Shown piece after piece: positions 38,530 to 45,756 of a DNA stretch of 45,756 bases. How positions within the stretch are numbered: the stretch's first letter is position 1; each line of letters opens with the position of its first letter. The translations under genes and the position numbers were made by a program. Under the pieces are notes generated by a model. The model made no database searches, was not told where the DNA came from, and saw only the letters and a list, made by a program, of their open reading frames with translations. This DNA comes from an uncultured Bacteroidia bacterium (GTDB taxonomy: Bacteria; Bacteroidota; Bacteroidia; Bacteroidales; ML635J-15), in the NCBI GenBank assembly GCA_902790405.1, contig CADARW010000002.1:1-45756 (forward strand). Direction: 5' to 3'.

Positions 38530-39510
38530 TTACCAACCTAAAACATAGCTGAACAACAACGGAGCTACGATTGTTGCATCCGATTCGATGATGAAACGTG
38601 GAGTGTCCTTCGAGAGTTTACCCCAGGTAATCTTTTCGTTCGGAACTGCGCCCGAGTACGAACCGTATGATGTTGTACAGTCGCTAATCTGGCAGAAGTA
38701 AGCCCACAAAGGAGTGCCGTGCCATTCGAGGTCCTGCTCCATCATAGGAACTACGCAAATCGGGAAGTCGCCTGCTGTACCACCACCAATCTGGAAGAAG
38801 CCAACGCCCTTGCCGCCGCTGTTCTTCTTGTACCATTCGGTGAGGAATATCATGGTTTCAATACCGTTCTTAATCATCGAGATTGACGGGTCGAACTCGC
38901 CACGAATGCAGTGTGCGGTGTAGATGTTTGCTGTTGTGCAGTCTTCCCATGCCGGAACGATGATAGGAATATTCTTTTCGCAAGCTGCAAGAACCCAGCT
39001 GTCCTTCGGGTCGATTTCGTAGTACTGTTCGAGAACGCCGCTGCGGAGAAGTCTGTAGATAACTTCCCATGCGAAAAGTCTTTCGCCCTTAGCCTTCATG
39101 TCCTTCCAAATATCTACAAGGTGGTGTTCGAGACGACGGAAAGCTTCCTCTTCTGGGATACATGTGTCGGTAACACGGTTGTAGTGGTTGTTGAGCAACT
39201 CGTGTTCCTGTTCCGGAGTGAGGTCGCGGTAGTTGGGAACGCGGTAGTAGTGGTTGTGAGCCACGAGGTTCATGATGTCCTCTTCGAGGTTGTTTGCCGA
39301 GCAGCACACGATGCTAATCTTGTCCTGACGGATCATTTCGGCGAGCGAAAGTCCGATTTCGGCGGTACTCATTGCACCAGCCATTGCAAGCATCATTTTG
39401 CCACCTGCCTTGATGTGTTCGTCGTATGCCTTTGCAGCGTCAACGATAACTGCCGAGTTGAAATGACGGTAGTGATGTGTGATGAATTGTGAAATAGGTC
39501 CTTTTTCCAT
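38530..39510 (-). CDS. Deoxyhypusine synthase-like protein
   Basis: The 326-residue protein belongs to the deoxyhypusine synthase family, NAD-dependent enzymes that move the aminobutyl group of spermidine. Visible features include KAGGKMMLAMAGAMSTAEIG (NAD-binding region near the start), IPIIVPAWEDCTTANIYTAH, GVGFFQIGGGTAGDFPICVV, and SGAVPNEKITWGKLSKDTPR with the lysine that carries the enzyme-imine intermediate (near residue 297). Bacteria lack eIF5A, so bacterial members may make homospermidine or modify another target. It lies 12 bp after agmatinase, whose product putrescine is a polyamine precursor, so a polyamine role is likely. Confidence 0.9.
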   Translation of the reverse strand: MEKGPISQFITHHYRHFNSAVIVDAAKAYDEHIKAGGKMMLAMAGAMSTAEIGLSLAEMIRQDKISIVCCSANNLEEDIMNLVAHNHYYRVPNYRDLTPEQEHELLNNHYNRVTDTCIPEEEAFRRLEHHLVDIWKDMKAKGERLFAWEVIYRLLRSGVLEQYYEIDPKDSWVLAACEKNIPIIVPAWEDCTTANIYTAHCIRGEFDPSISMIKNGIETMIFLTEWYKKNSGGKGVGFFQIGGGTAGDFPICVVPMMEQDLEWHGTPLWAYFCQISDCTTSYGSYSGAVPNEKITWGKLSKDTPRFIIESDATIVAPLLFSYVLGW

Positions 39511-39522
39511 TTCTTTTTGTTT

Positions 39523-40374
39523 TTAAAGTTCGAATATATACGTTAAAATCTTGAAATACAATTTTGCTGCAAGGAAATCCGACGACTTGTCGGCCGGATT
39601 CGGGGCAAGTTCAACGATGTCGAAACCGACGATTTTTTTCTGCTTTGCCAATTTTTTGAGCAGTTTGAGCGTTGGATACCAAGTCATTCCGCCCGGTTCG
39701 GGTGTGCCGGTAGATGGCAGTACCGACGGGTCGAAGTAGTCGAGGTCGATTGAGAGGTATACATTGTCGGTAAGTTTGTCGATTACTTCCTGCTGCCAGT
39801 CGTCGGTGCGCTCGGCAATGTCCTCGGCGCGGAAAACATTTTCGCGCTTCGAGTATTGCTTCTCCGAAATGTCCATGCTGCGGATTCCAACCTGAATGAG
39901 ATTGGTATGCTTTGATGCCCAATGCATTGCACAGGCGTGGCTGAATGGTGTGCCTTCGTATTCGCTGCGAAGGTCGGAATGTGCATCGAGATGCAGTACG
40001 CTCAGGTTGTCGAAATGCTCTACGGTTGACATTATTGCGCCGATCGACACCGAATGTTCGCCTCCAATCATCGTGAAAAGCTTGCCGTCCTCGTAGAACT
40101 TGTCGGCTTTGGCTTTCACCTGCATAGCCATTTTTTCCGGGTCCTTGTCGCAGTCCATGATGTCGTCGAGCCACACGCCGCGCTTATAGACTTCGGTATC
40201 CGATTCGAGGTCGTATATTTCCATGTTTTCCGATGCTTCGAGGAAGGCTTCGGGACCTTGGTCGGCACCTTTTACCCATGTTGAAGTTTCGTCGTAAGGC
40301 ACTGGCAACACCACTACTTTGGCGTTTTCGTAGCCTGCATATTCTTCTGGAATTCCTGCGTAAGTTCTTTCCAT
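39523..40374 (-). CDS. speB: Agmatinase (ureohydrolase family)
   Basis: Agmatinase splits agmatine into putrescine and urea. The 283-residue protein has the manganese-binding motifs of the family: MIGGEHSVSIG (about 103-113), LHLDAHSDLRSEYEG (about 128-142), and YLSIDLDYFDPSVLPSTGTP with GGMTWYP (about 206-232). FDIVELAPNPADKSSDFLAA near the end is the typical last motif. It is the first gene of an operon with the deoxyhypusine synthase-like gene. The TACTTTTG box at 40394-40401 supports the start. Arginine decarboxylase, needed upstream in the pathway, is not in the window. Confidence 0.94.
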   Translation of the reverse strand: MERTYAGIPEEYAGYENAKVVVLPVPYDETSTWVKGADQGPEAFLEASENMEIYDLESDTEVYKRGVWLDDIMDCDKDPEKMAMQVKAKADKFYEDGKLFTMIGGEHSVSIGAIMSTVEHFDNLSVLHLDAHSDLRSEYEGTPFSHACAMHWASKHTNLIQVGIRSMDISEKQYSKRENVFRAEDIAERTDDWQQEVIDKLTDNVYLSIDLDYFDPSVLPSTGTPEPGGMTWYPTLKLLKKLAKQKKIVGFDIVELAPNPADKSSDFLAAKLYFKILTYIFEL

Positions 40375-40393
40375 TGCAAATTAAATTATTTTG

Positions 40394-40401
40394 CAAAAGT
40401 A
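40394..40401 (-). promoter_or_regulatory. -7 box of the speB operon
   Basis: The minus strand reads TACTTTTG followed by C, 19 bp before the speB ATG, with a TTG about 18 bp further upstream. Confidence 0.6.
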
Positions 40402-40506
40402 TGTTTTATTATTGAGACAAGGAATGTTTTTTTTGATTATTAGTTTAAGAAGCAATTCATTTTTGAAGTTTCTCGTTTTCTATGAACGAGAATCATGCGA
40501 TTGTAG

Positions 40507-40514
40507 TATCTTTG
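40507..40514 (+). promoter_or_regulatory. -7 box for rlmN
   Basis: TATCTTTG followed by C lies 15 bp before the ATG at 40530. It also lies inside the longer frame that starts at 40482, which argues against that start. Confidence 0.55.
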
Positions 40515-40529
40515 CGTTTTTACTTTGAT

Positions 40530-41573
40530 ATGGTTTTGGAGAAAAAAGACATACGCGAACTTTCACGCACCGAAATAGAAGATTTTCTTGTCGGCATCGG
40601 CGAGAAAAAATTCCGTGCTTCACAAATTTACGAATGGATTTGGAAGAAAGGTGCGGCAAGTTTCGATGAAATGAGCAACATTTCGAAGCCTTTGCGCGAC
40701 AAACTGTCCGAAAATTTCCTGTTTGCAAATGTAAAGTGCGTTTATTCGGTCGCTTCGGTCGACGGCACGCGCAAATTCCTTTTCGAAACCTGCGACGGAT
40801 GCAAGTTCGAGGGCGTGCTAATTCCCAGTGCTGACCGTGTCACTTCATGCATTTCAACGCAAATAGGATGCCAGATGGGCTGCGCCTTTTGTGCTACGGG
40901 TCAACTCGGATTCAAACGGAACCTTACGTCGGGCGAAATATACCACCAGGTGTTTCTGCTCAATGCCATGTCGGTCGAAATTTTTGGCACTCCGCTGTCG
41001 AACATTGTGATAATGGGCATGGGAGAGCCGCTTATGAATTACGAAAATACGCTTGCCGCTATAGGAAAAATCTGCTCCGATGATGCCATGGGAATGTCGC
41101 CGCAGCGCATAACCATGTCGACTTGCGGAATTGCTCCGCAAATCAAGCGCCTTGCCGACGACGGTATACGCTTCAACCTTTCGATTTCGCTGCATTCGGC
41201 AATAGATGCCAAGCGCAACCAGATAATGCCCATAAACCGCAAGTACAACCTTGCTGAGCTATCCGATGCAATAAAATATTTTCACGCAAAAACCGGGACG
41301 CGCATCACCTACGAATACCTGATGCTCGGTGGTGTGAACGACAGCCTTGACGATGCACGTGCGCTTACCGAATTTACAAAACTTTCGCCTTGCAAGATTA
41401 ATATCATCGAGTACAATCCGCACCCAAATGACACTTTCAAGCGAACTAACAGCGCCACGTTAGAAAATTTTATTAGGCATATTGAAGCTTGTAATATCGT
41501 TGTAACTATCAGAAAATCAAAGGGTATGGACATTGATGCCGCTTGCGGGCAACTTGCCAACAAGAAAAAATAA
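40530..41573 (+). CDS. rlmN: 23S rRNA (adenine2503-C2)-methyltransferase RlmN
   Basis: RlmN is a radical-SAM enzyme that methylates A2503 of 23S rRNA and A37 of some tRNAs. The 347-residue protein has the cluster motif CQMGCAFC (C114, C118, C121), preceded by VLIPSADRVTSCISTQIG, then GMGEPLMNYENTL, STCGIAPQIKRLAD, NLSISLHSAIDAKRN and YEYLMLGGVND. The second catalytic cysteine appears in DAACGQL (near residue 339). The start at 40530 (MVLEKKDIRELSRTEIEDFL) fits the family and the -7 box just upstream. The gene is followed 60 bp later by a secreted-protein gene with its own candidate promoter. Confidence 0.95.
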   Translation: MVLEKKDIRELSRTEIEDFLVGIGEKKFRASQIYEWIWKKGAASFDEMSNISKPLRDKLSENFLFANVKCVYSVASVDGTRKFLFETCDGCKFEGVLIPSADRVTSCISTQIGCQMGCAFCATGQLGFKRNLTSGEIYHQVFLLNAMSVEIFGTPLSNIVIMGMGEPLMNYENTLAAIGKICSDDAMGMSPQRITMSTCGIAPQIKRLADDGIRFNLSISLHSAIDAKRNQIMPINRKYNLAELSDAIKYFHAKTGTRITYEYLMLGGVNDSLDDARALTEFTKLSPCKINIIEYNPHPNDTFKRTNSATLENFIRHIEACNIVVTIRKSKGMDIDAACGQLANKKK

Positions 41574-41633
41574 TTTTCGCTTTCCAAAAAAACATATATC
41601 TTCGCAAATTATTTACGTAAATAACTTTTTGAG

Positions 41634-43208
41634 ATGAAGAAAATATTTTTGTTTGTTCTAACGCTTTGCATGTGCGTTGCAGTTAATGCACAGCAGAAGG
41701 CAGTGGCTAATTTCGGATACGACAAGGACATCGTGCTCGAAGAAGGCAACGACTACGTAAGAATGATTGGTGGCGACTCCGACGGATTCTTCGCAATTAG
41801 GATGGACGCCGAGGACAAGCTGTGGCTCGAATACTTCAACGCAGCATCGCTCGTAAGGGAAACTTCGGGACAGATAATTCTTCCGGTTGTAGATGGAAAC
41901 CAGACCGAATATGTAGAAGCTTTCTACGTTGACGGACAGGTAGTTCTGTTTACGCAGGTCGAAGATTTCCTGAAGAAGGAAAAACTGTTGTATATACAGG
42001 AACTTGGACGTAGCGGACAGGTAATGGGCGAACCAAGGGTAATTGGTAAGCTTACCAACCAGAACATGTCTGCCGACTTCAACGTATGCCTCACTCCAAA
42101 CGGACAGAACATGTTCGTATGGTACAACCGTCCTTTCCAGACATACAACGAGGAGCCGTTCTATTTCAAGATGTACAACTCCAACTTGAGAGAAGTGTAC
42201 AACAAGCAGGTTAAGCTTCCGCTTGTAGGTCAAGCATTTGCTGTAGAAAGCATGAAGATTACAAATACGGGCAGCGTATACATGCTCGTTCGCATCAGCC
42301 CATCGGAAGCACAGTTGCAGAAGATGAAAATCATAACCTACGACTACAAAATGCTCGTTTTCAATCCGACAATGGACGACGTTACCACCTTCGACGTTAA
42401 GGACAAAAAGCTCGTTCTTGTTGACGCTATCTTCGGCATCGACGACAACGACAACATCGATGTATACGGTTTCCTCGTTCCTAAGGGCAAGACAACATAC
42501 CAGGCAATATTCCACCAGAAGTATGATGTAAAGGAAAAGAAGCCTATCAACGCAAGAGATTCGAAGAAGGGTATCTACACTTTCCAAAAGACCGAAATCC
42601 CTGCTTTCAATGCAGAACGTCTCAGCAAGATTATGGACCAGAAGTACGACTATCAGCTTCTCGATGTACTTTATCTAACTGATGGAGGTTCGGTTGTTGT
42701 TGCAGAACACAAGAACTACTGGAAGGACTCTATTTTCGATCCGCAGACTAGAGAGACAATCTACAACGAATACTACCGTTTCAACGATGTGCTTGTTGCA
42801 TACACCAGTCCTCTTAACAATATGGAATGGATGGTTAGAATTCCAAAGAGCCAGTACAGCTGGAACGACTACGGAAAGTATTCGTCAGTTGCAACTTACG
42901 CAATCGGCGAAAAGGTATTCTTGTTCTACAACGACAATCCAAAGAACCTGACAAACCTTGAAGCTGGCGAATCCAAGGCTAACCTCAACGGCGACAAGTA
43001 CAAAGAAGCAACTTCGCCCGACCGCAACGGTTTTGCAATGGCAGTGTCTATTTTCTCAGATGGTGCTGTTTCGGGACAGGCTTTGTTCCCAAAGAGCAAC
43101 AAGAAGAGCAAGATCATTCCCGAACTTTTCCAGGAATACAACGGGACACACTACATGTTCACCCGTAATGCCAAGAAGGGTAAGTTCGCAATGTTCAACC
43201 CAGAATAG
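41634..43208 (+). CDS. Secreted protein of unknown function
   Basis: The 524-residue protein has a clear signal peptide (MKKIFLFVLTLCMCVAVNAQ). The remainder is beta-rich and aromatic, with repeated short Asp/Asn-rich turns (FGIDDNDNIDVYGFLVPKGK, GGDSDGFFAIRMDAEDKLWL). The pattern of repeated strand units suggests a beta-propeller-like or other all-beta fold, but I recognise no family. Codon use is strongly biased to preferred codons, as in highly expressed genes. No sorting domain or lipobox is seen, so periplasm or outer membrane is likely. A strong terminator follows 22 bp after the stop. Confidence 0.7.
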   Translation: MKKIFLFVLTLCMCVAVNAQQKAVANFGYDKDIVLEEGNDYVRMIGGDSDGFFAIRMDAEDKLWLEYFNAASLVRETSGQIILPVVDGNQTEYVEAFYVDGQVVLFTQVEDFLKKEKLLYIQELGRSGQVMGEPRVIGKLTNQNMSADFNVCLTPNGQNMFVWYNRPFQTYNEEPFYFKMYNSNLREVYNKQVKLPLVGQAFAVESMKITNTGSVYMLVRISPSEAQLQKMKIITYDYKMLVFNPTMDDVTTFDVKDKKLVLVDAIFGIDDNDNIDVYGFLVPKGKTTYQAIFHQKYDVKEKKPINARDSKKGIYTFQKTEIPAFNAERLSKIMDQKYDYQLLDVLYLTDGGSVVVAEHKNYWKDSIFDPQTRETIYNEYYRFNDVLVAYTSPLNNMEWMVRIPKSQYSWNDYGKYSSVATYAIGEKVFLFYNDNPKNLTNLEAGESKANLNGDKYKEATSPDRNGFAMAVSIFSDGAVSGQALFPKSNKKSKIIPELFQEYNGTHYMFTRNAKKGKFAMFNPE

Positions 43209-43228
43209 AAATAACTTAATACCAAATA

Positions 43229-43259
43229 AAATAAGGGCAAATAAGCCCTTATTTTTTTA
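43229..43259 (+). terminator. Terminator of the secreted-protein gene
   Basis: ATAAGGGC (43231-43238) pairs with GCCCTTAT (43245-43252) around AAATAA, followed by six T residues. It ends 7 bp before the next start codon. Confidence 0.9.
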
Positions 43260-43265
43260 TAGGAC

Positions 43266-44360
43266 ATGATTATCGCTCTTGCCATAGTAACCATATTATA
43301 TTCGCTGCTGATTTTGGCGTTTTGCTATAATTGGCGCGACGACGACAAGCCAGTGCCATGCATTCCTGTTGAAGATGCTCCATTGGTGAGTGTTATTGTG
43401 GCATTTCGCAACGAGTCGGCAAATCTCAATGCGCTTATCGACAGTCTTTTAGCTCAGACATACAAAAAATGTGAGTTTGTTTTTGTAAATGACCATAGTG
43501 ACGATGATTCATTGTCTGTTGCAAAATCGTATAATGATTCACGAATTAAGGTCATAGATTCACCCGATGAGGTTTCGGGCAAAAAGGCAGCCCTGAGGTT
43601 TGGTTACGAAAAGTCTCATGGCGATATTTTGTATTTCACCGATGCCGACTGCATTCTCGGAAACAACTGCATCGAAACGCTTGTGTCGAGAATGCGTTTC
43701 GAGAATTGTGCTATGATGTGCGGCCCCGTGCGCTATTCGGATTCAAAGGGATTTTTTAGCGGCATTGTACAACTTGAATTTCTTTCGCTTACGGGCACTG
43801 GTGCAGCAGGCTTTTTTATGGGACGGCCGTTTATGTGCAATGGAGCCAACTTTGCTGTGGAACGCAAAGTTTACGCCGAAGCTGACCTCAACAAAAAGTA
43901 TTCTTCGGGTGACGATGTGTTTCTATTGCATTATGCCGACAAAAAATATAAGGTGGGGTTCGCTCAGTCGGTCGATTGTATTGTCGAAACCAAGGCTCCC
44001 GAAAACCTTGCCGAGTTTTTTGCTCAGAGGGTAAGGTGGGCGTCGAAAGCTGGTGGTTACAAGAACCTGTTTGCAATATTTGTGTCGGCAATAGTTTTTC
44101 TCATGGCTGTTGCCTTGTTGGTTGCGTTTGTCATGGGATGCATACAGCCTTTGTATTTCCTAGTGTTTGCCTGCCTGTTCTTTATGAAAAATGCCGTAGA
44201 TATGTATTTTATAGTATATGTACTGCACTTCTATCGTTGCGGCAGATTGTGGTGGGCAACCATACCGCTAACTATTGTCCATCCGCTATACATTGTCTCG
44301 GTGGTTCTTGCATCGTTGGTGTATAGACCAAAGTGGAAAGGCAGAAAAATAAAAGCATAA
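43266..44360 (+). CDS. Membrane-bound family 2 glycosyltransferase
   Basis: The 364-residue protein has an N-terminal membrane segment (IIALAIVTILYSLLILAFCY). A GT-A catalytic domain follows (VSVIVAFRNESANLNALIDS, FVNDHSDDDSLSVAKSYND, YFTDADCILGNNCIET with the DAD metal site, GANFAVERKVYAEADL, and QRVRWASKAGGYKN resembling the QxxRW motif). Two or three C-terminal membrane segments follow (about residues 270-290, 295-315, 335-355). QxxRW marks processive GT2 enzymes such as cellulose or poly-GlcNAc synthases, but shorter non-processive enzymes also carry it. The product is unknown. It starts 7 bp after the preceding terminator. Confidence 0.88.
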   Translation: MIIALAIVTILYSLLILAFCYNWRDDDKPVPCIPVEDAPLVSVIVAFRNESANLNALIDSLLAQTYKKCEFVFVNDHSDDDSLSVAKSYNDSRIKVIDSPDEVSGKKAALRFGYEKSHGDILYFTDADCILGNNCIETLVSRMRFENCAMMCGPVRYSDSKGFFSGIVQLEFLSLTGTGAAGFFMGRPFMCNGANFAVERKVYAEADLNKKYSSGDDVFLLHYADKKYKVGFAQSVDCIVETKAPENLAEFFAQRVRWASKAGGYKNLFAIFVSAIVFLMAVALLVAFVMGCIQPLYFLVFACLFFMKNAVDMYFIVYVLHFYRCGRLWWATIPLTIVHPLYIVSVVLASLVYRPKWKGRKIKA

Positions 44361-44366
44361 GGATAC

Positions 44367-44420
44367 AAAAAACAGCATTCAAGATCTTGAAACAAGTTCA
44401 GGATGACGAATGCTGTTTTT
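44367..44420. terminator. Bidirectional terminator with nested REP repeat, second copy
   Basis: AAAAACAGCATTC (44368-44380) pairs with GAATGCTGTTTTT (44408-44420). Inside, ATCTTGAA pairs with TTCAGGAT around ACAAG, the same REP as at 32446 read on the opposite strand. It separates the convergent glycosyltransferase and prfA genes. Confidence 0.85.
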
Positions 44421-44437
44421 ATATTATATAACGACAA

Positions 44438-45526
44438 TTATTCGTTGTTAGCTTCCTTCAGTCTCTCGGCGTTTTCTGCCATAATCAGCTGGTCGATGAG
44501 TTCCTGAATGTCACCGAGCATGAAGTTCTGCAGATTGTACATCGTGTAGTTGATGCGATGGTCGGTAACACGGCCCTGCGGGAAGTTGTAGGTACGGATT
44601 TTTGCCGAACGGTCGCCTGTGGAAACCATAGTCTTACGCTTCTTCGAGATTTCGTCGAGGTACTTCTGGTATTCGAGGTTGTACAATCGGGTACGAAGTT
44701 CCTTCATTGCCGACTCGATGTTCTTAAGTTTCGACTTTTCGTCCTGGCAGGTAACTACGATTCCTGTCGGGATGTGGGTAAGACGAATTGCCGAGTAAGT
44801 TGTGTTAACCGACTGACCGCCAGGTCCCGACGAGCAGAACTCGTCGCGCTTGATGTCGGCTGGGTTTATTTTGATGTCAACTTCGTCGGCTTCGGGCAGT
44901 ACTGCCACCGATGCTGCCGATGTGTGTACACGGCCCTGGGTTTCGGTCTGCGGAACGCGCTGTACGCGGTGAACGCCCGATTCGTACTTCAAAATACCAT
45001 AGACTCCGTGTCCGGTAACGGTGAAAACAACTTCTTTGTAACCGCCGACAGTACCTTCGGTAGCGCGGGTAATTTCGGTTTTCCAACCCTTGGTTTCGCA
45101 GTACTTCATGTACATGCGCATAAGTTCGCCTGCAAACAAGCTGGCTTCGTCGCCACCTGCGCCGCCACGGATTTCCACGATGGCGTTCTTTTCGTCCTCT
45201 GGATCTTTTGGTATAAGCAAAAGCTTTATCTTTTCCTCCATCGGGTCAATTTTGGCGCTGAGTTCATCGATTTCCATCTTTGCCATCTCGCGCATTTCCT
45301 CGTCCTTTTCGGTCGAGAGTATCGACTTGGCGTTGTCAATGTTGGAAATTATGTTGGTGTATTCGTCGTAAGCCTCGATAATAGGCTCAAGGTCCTTGTA
45401 TTCCTTGTTCAGTTTTACATATTTGTCCATGTCGGACATTATCGACTGGTCGGTAAGCATTTTGCCTACTTCGATGAATCTTGCTTTTACGCCTTGTAGT
45501 TTTTCTAATATTAAGTTGTTTGCCAT
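44438..45526 (-). CDS. prfA: Peptide chain release factor 1
   Basis: RF1 reads UAA and UAG stop codons and triggers peptidyl-tRNA hydrolysis. The 362-residue protein has the coiled-coil N-terminal domain, EIRGGAGGDEASLFAGELMR (about 120-139), HRVQRVPQTETQGRVHTSAA with the RVPxTExxGR string that includes the PxT codon-recognition region, and the catalytic GGQ in FCSSGPGGQSVNTTYSAIRL (near residues 232-235). It lacks the frameshift site of RF2, confirming RF1. The adjacent gene at the right edge fits the Bacteroidetes purM-prfA order. Confidence 0.96.
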   Translation of the reverse strand: MANNLILEKLQGVKARFIEVGKMLTDQSIMSDMDKYVKLNKEYKDLEPIIEAYDEYTNIISNIDNAKSILSTEKDEEMREMAKMEIDELSAKIDPMEEKIKLLLIPKDPEDEKNAIVEIRGGAGGDEASLFAGELMRMYMKYCETKGWKTEITRATEGTVGGYKEVVFTVTGHGVYGILKYESGVHRVQRVPQTETQGRVHTSAASVAVLPEADEVDIKINPADIKRDEFCSSGPGGQSVNTTYSAIRLTHIPTGIVVTCQDEKSKLKNIESAMKELRTRLYNLEYQKYLDEISKKRKTMVSTGDRSAKIRTYNFPQGRVTDHRINYTMYNLQNFMLGDIQELIDQLIMAENAERLKEANNE

Positions 45527-45529
45527 AAG

Positions 45530-45640
45530 CTAAAGTTCAATGTTCAAAAATTCAAAGTTCAAAAGTTTCTTGTTGAGTCGTGGCGCGCCGCGACCGTACT
45601 TAATGGTTCAAAAGTTCAATGTTCAATGATTTGATTATTC
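45530..45640. repeat. TTCAA-type short repeats with an embedded palindrome
   Basis: The gap upstream of prfA contains GTTCAATGTTCAAAAATTC and AAAGTTCAAAAGTTTC, then GGTTCAAAAGTTCAATG, arranged as direct repeats of TTCAAAA and TTCAATG units. Between them lies an 18-bp palindrome (45577-45594), GTCGTGGCG plus CGCCGCGAC, with one mismatched pair. Similar short-unit DNA is common in this phylum between genes. Confidence 0.5.
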
Positions 45641-45669
45641 AAAATTCCTAAATCCTATTCAATCGTAAA

Positions 45670-45756
45670 TTAATAAGTAAATTCTCCCTTGTCCGACTTG
45701 ATTGTCAGCTTCTTACCTTCGTATTTTTCGCAGTGACCGATAATCTTGGCATCCAC
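45670..45756 (-). CDS. purM: Probable phosphoribosylformylglycinamidine cyclo-ligase, C-terminus (partial)
   Basis: Only the last 28 codons are in the window; the end is KLTIKSDKGEFTY and the stop is TAA at 45670-45672. The segment DAKIIGHCE followed by KLTIKS and a GEFTY end resembles the tail of Bacteroidetes AIR synthase (purM), and prfA is usually its downstream neighbour. The call rests on gene order and a short match, so it is tentative. Confidence 0.5.
   Translation of the reverse strand: MDAKIIGHCEKYEGKKLTIKSDKGEFTY

Noticed and set aside
44558-45499. A 313-codon plus-strand ORF across prfA
   Set aside because: It is a mirror frame of prfA, rich in Cys, Phe and Val, with no family signature.

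Overview
The window comes from a chromosome of the phylum Bacteroidetes, most likely the order Bacteroidales. Many genes are preceded by the phylum's own -7 promoter element (TAnnTTTG), usually followed by C, and Shine-Dalgarno sequences are nearly absent. A type IX secretion (T9SS) component (PorQ) and a T9SS-type cargo protein are present, with several Bacteroidales-type secreted proteins. Most of the window is ordinary housekeeping DNA broken up by AT-richer accessory islets.

Layout. 1-3.1 kb: the end of an unrecognised gene, a secreted PNGase F-like N-glycan amidase, and a REP-associated tyrosine transposase (RAYT) with an extra C-terminal Rossmann-like domain, flanked by small hairpins. 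3.2-7.4 kb: mnmG, adenine deaminase and dtd, with three parS-like 16-mers placed around the deaminase gene. 7.4-11.3 kb: a cysteine desulfidase-family gene, a VapC-type toxin-antitoxin pair, a candidate structured RNA and a T9SS-secreted SprB-repeat protein. 11.6-16 kb: a long L-serine ammonia-lyase, a 0.78-kb intergenic region with REP-type repeats, birA, a ParE-type toxin-antitoxin pair, and porQ. 17.2-19 kb: a BlaI repressor and an M56/TonB sensor protein. 19.2-27 kb: an accessory islet with an HNH protein, a 1246-residue fibronectin-like repeat protein ending in a C-type-lectin-like domain of the sort used as diversity-generating retroelement (DGR) targets, an Abi/HEPN gene with a compact candidate RNA in its leader, an XRE regulator beside a 115-nt inverted-repeat structure, and a PLD-like protein. 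27-32.3 kb: pheS, an alpha/beta hydrolase, fumC and asnB. 32.5-36.8 kb: a His/Gln-rich DUF4476 protein, tRNA-Cys, a CWC zinc protein, ferredoxin, a flippase and a glycosyltransferase. 36.9-45.8 kb: an ECF sigma factor with a membrane protein, a deoxyhypusine synthase-like gene in an operon with agmatinase, rlmN, an unknown secreted protein, a second glycosyltransferase, prfA, and the end of a probable purM.

The catabolic genes (serine and cysteine deamination, adenine deamination, fumarase, ferredoxin) would suit an anaerobe that degrades amino acids, and PNGase F-like activity would suit host-glycoprotein feeding. Both are inferences.

The most interesting signals are: (1) the RNA-like leader of the Abi/HEPN gene; (2) an identical 20-bp element just upstream of two unrelated secreted-protein genes, one of them behind a candidate structured RNA; (3) the cluster of parS-like sites next to mnmG; (4) a RAYT gene in the same window as several REP families, two of which are nested inside terminators between convergent genes and show compensatory changes; and (5) the long hairpin with competing pairings upstream of the XRE gene.
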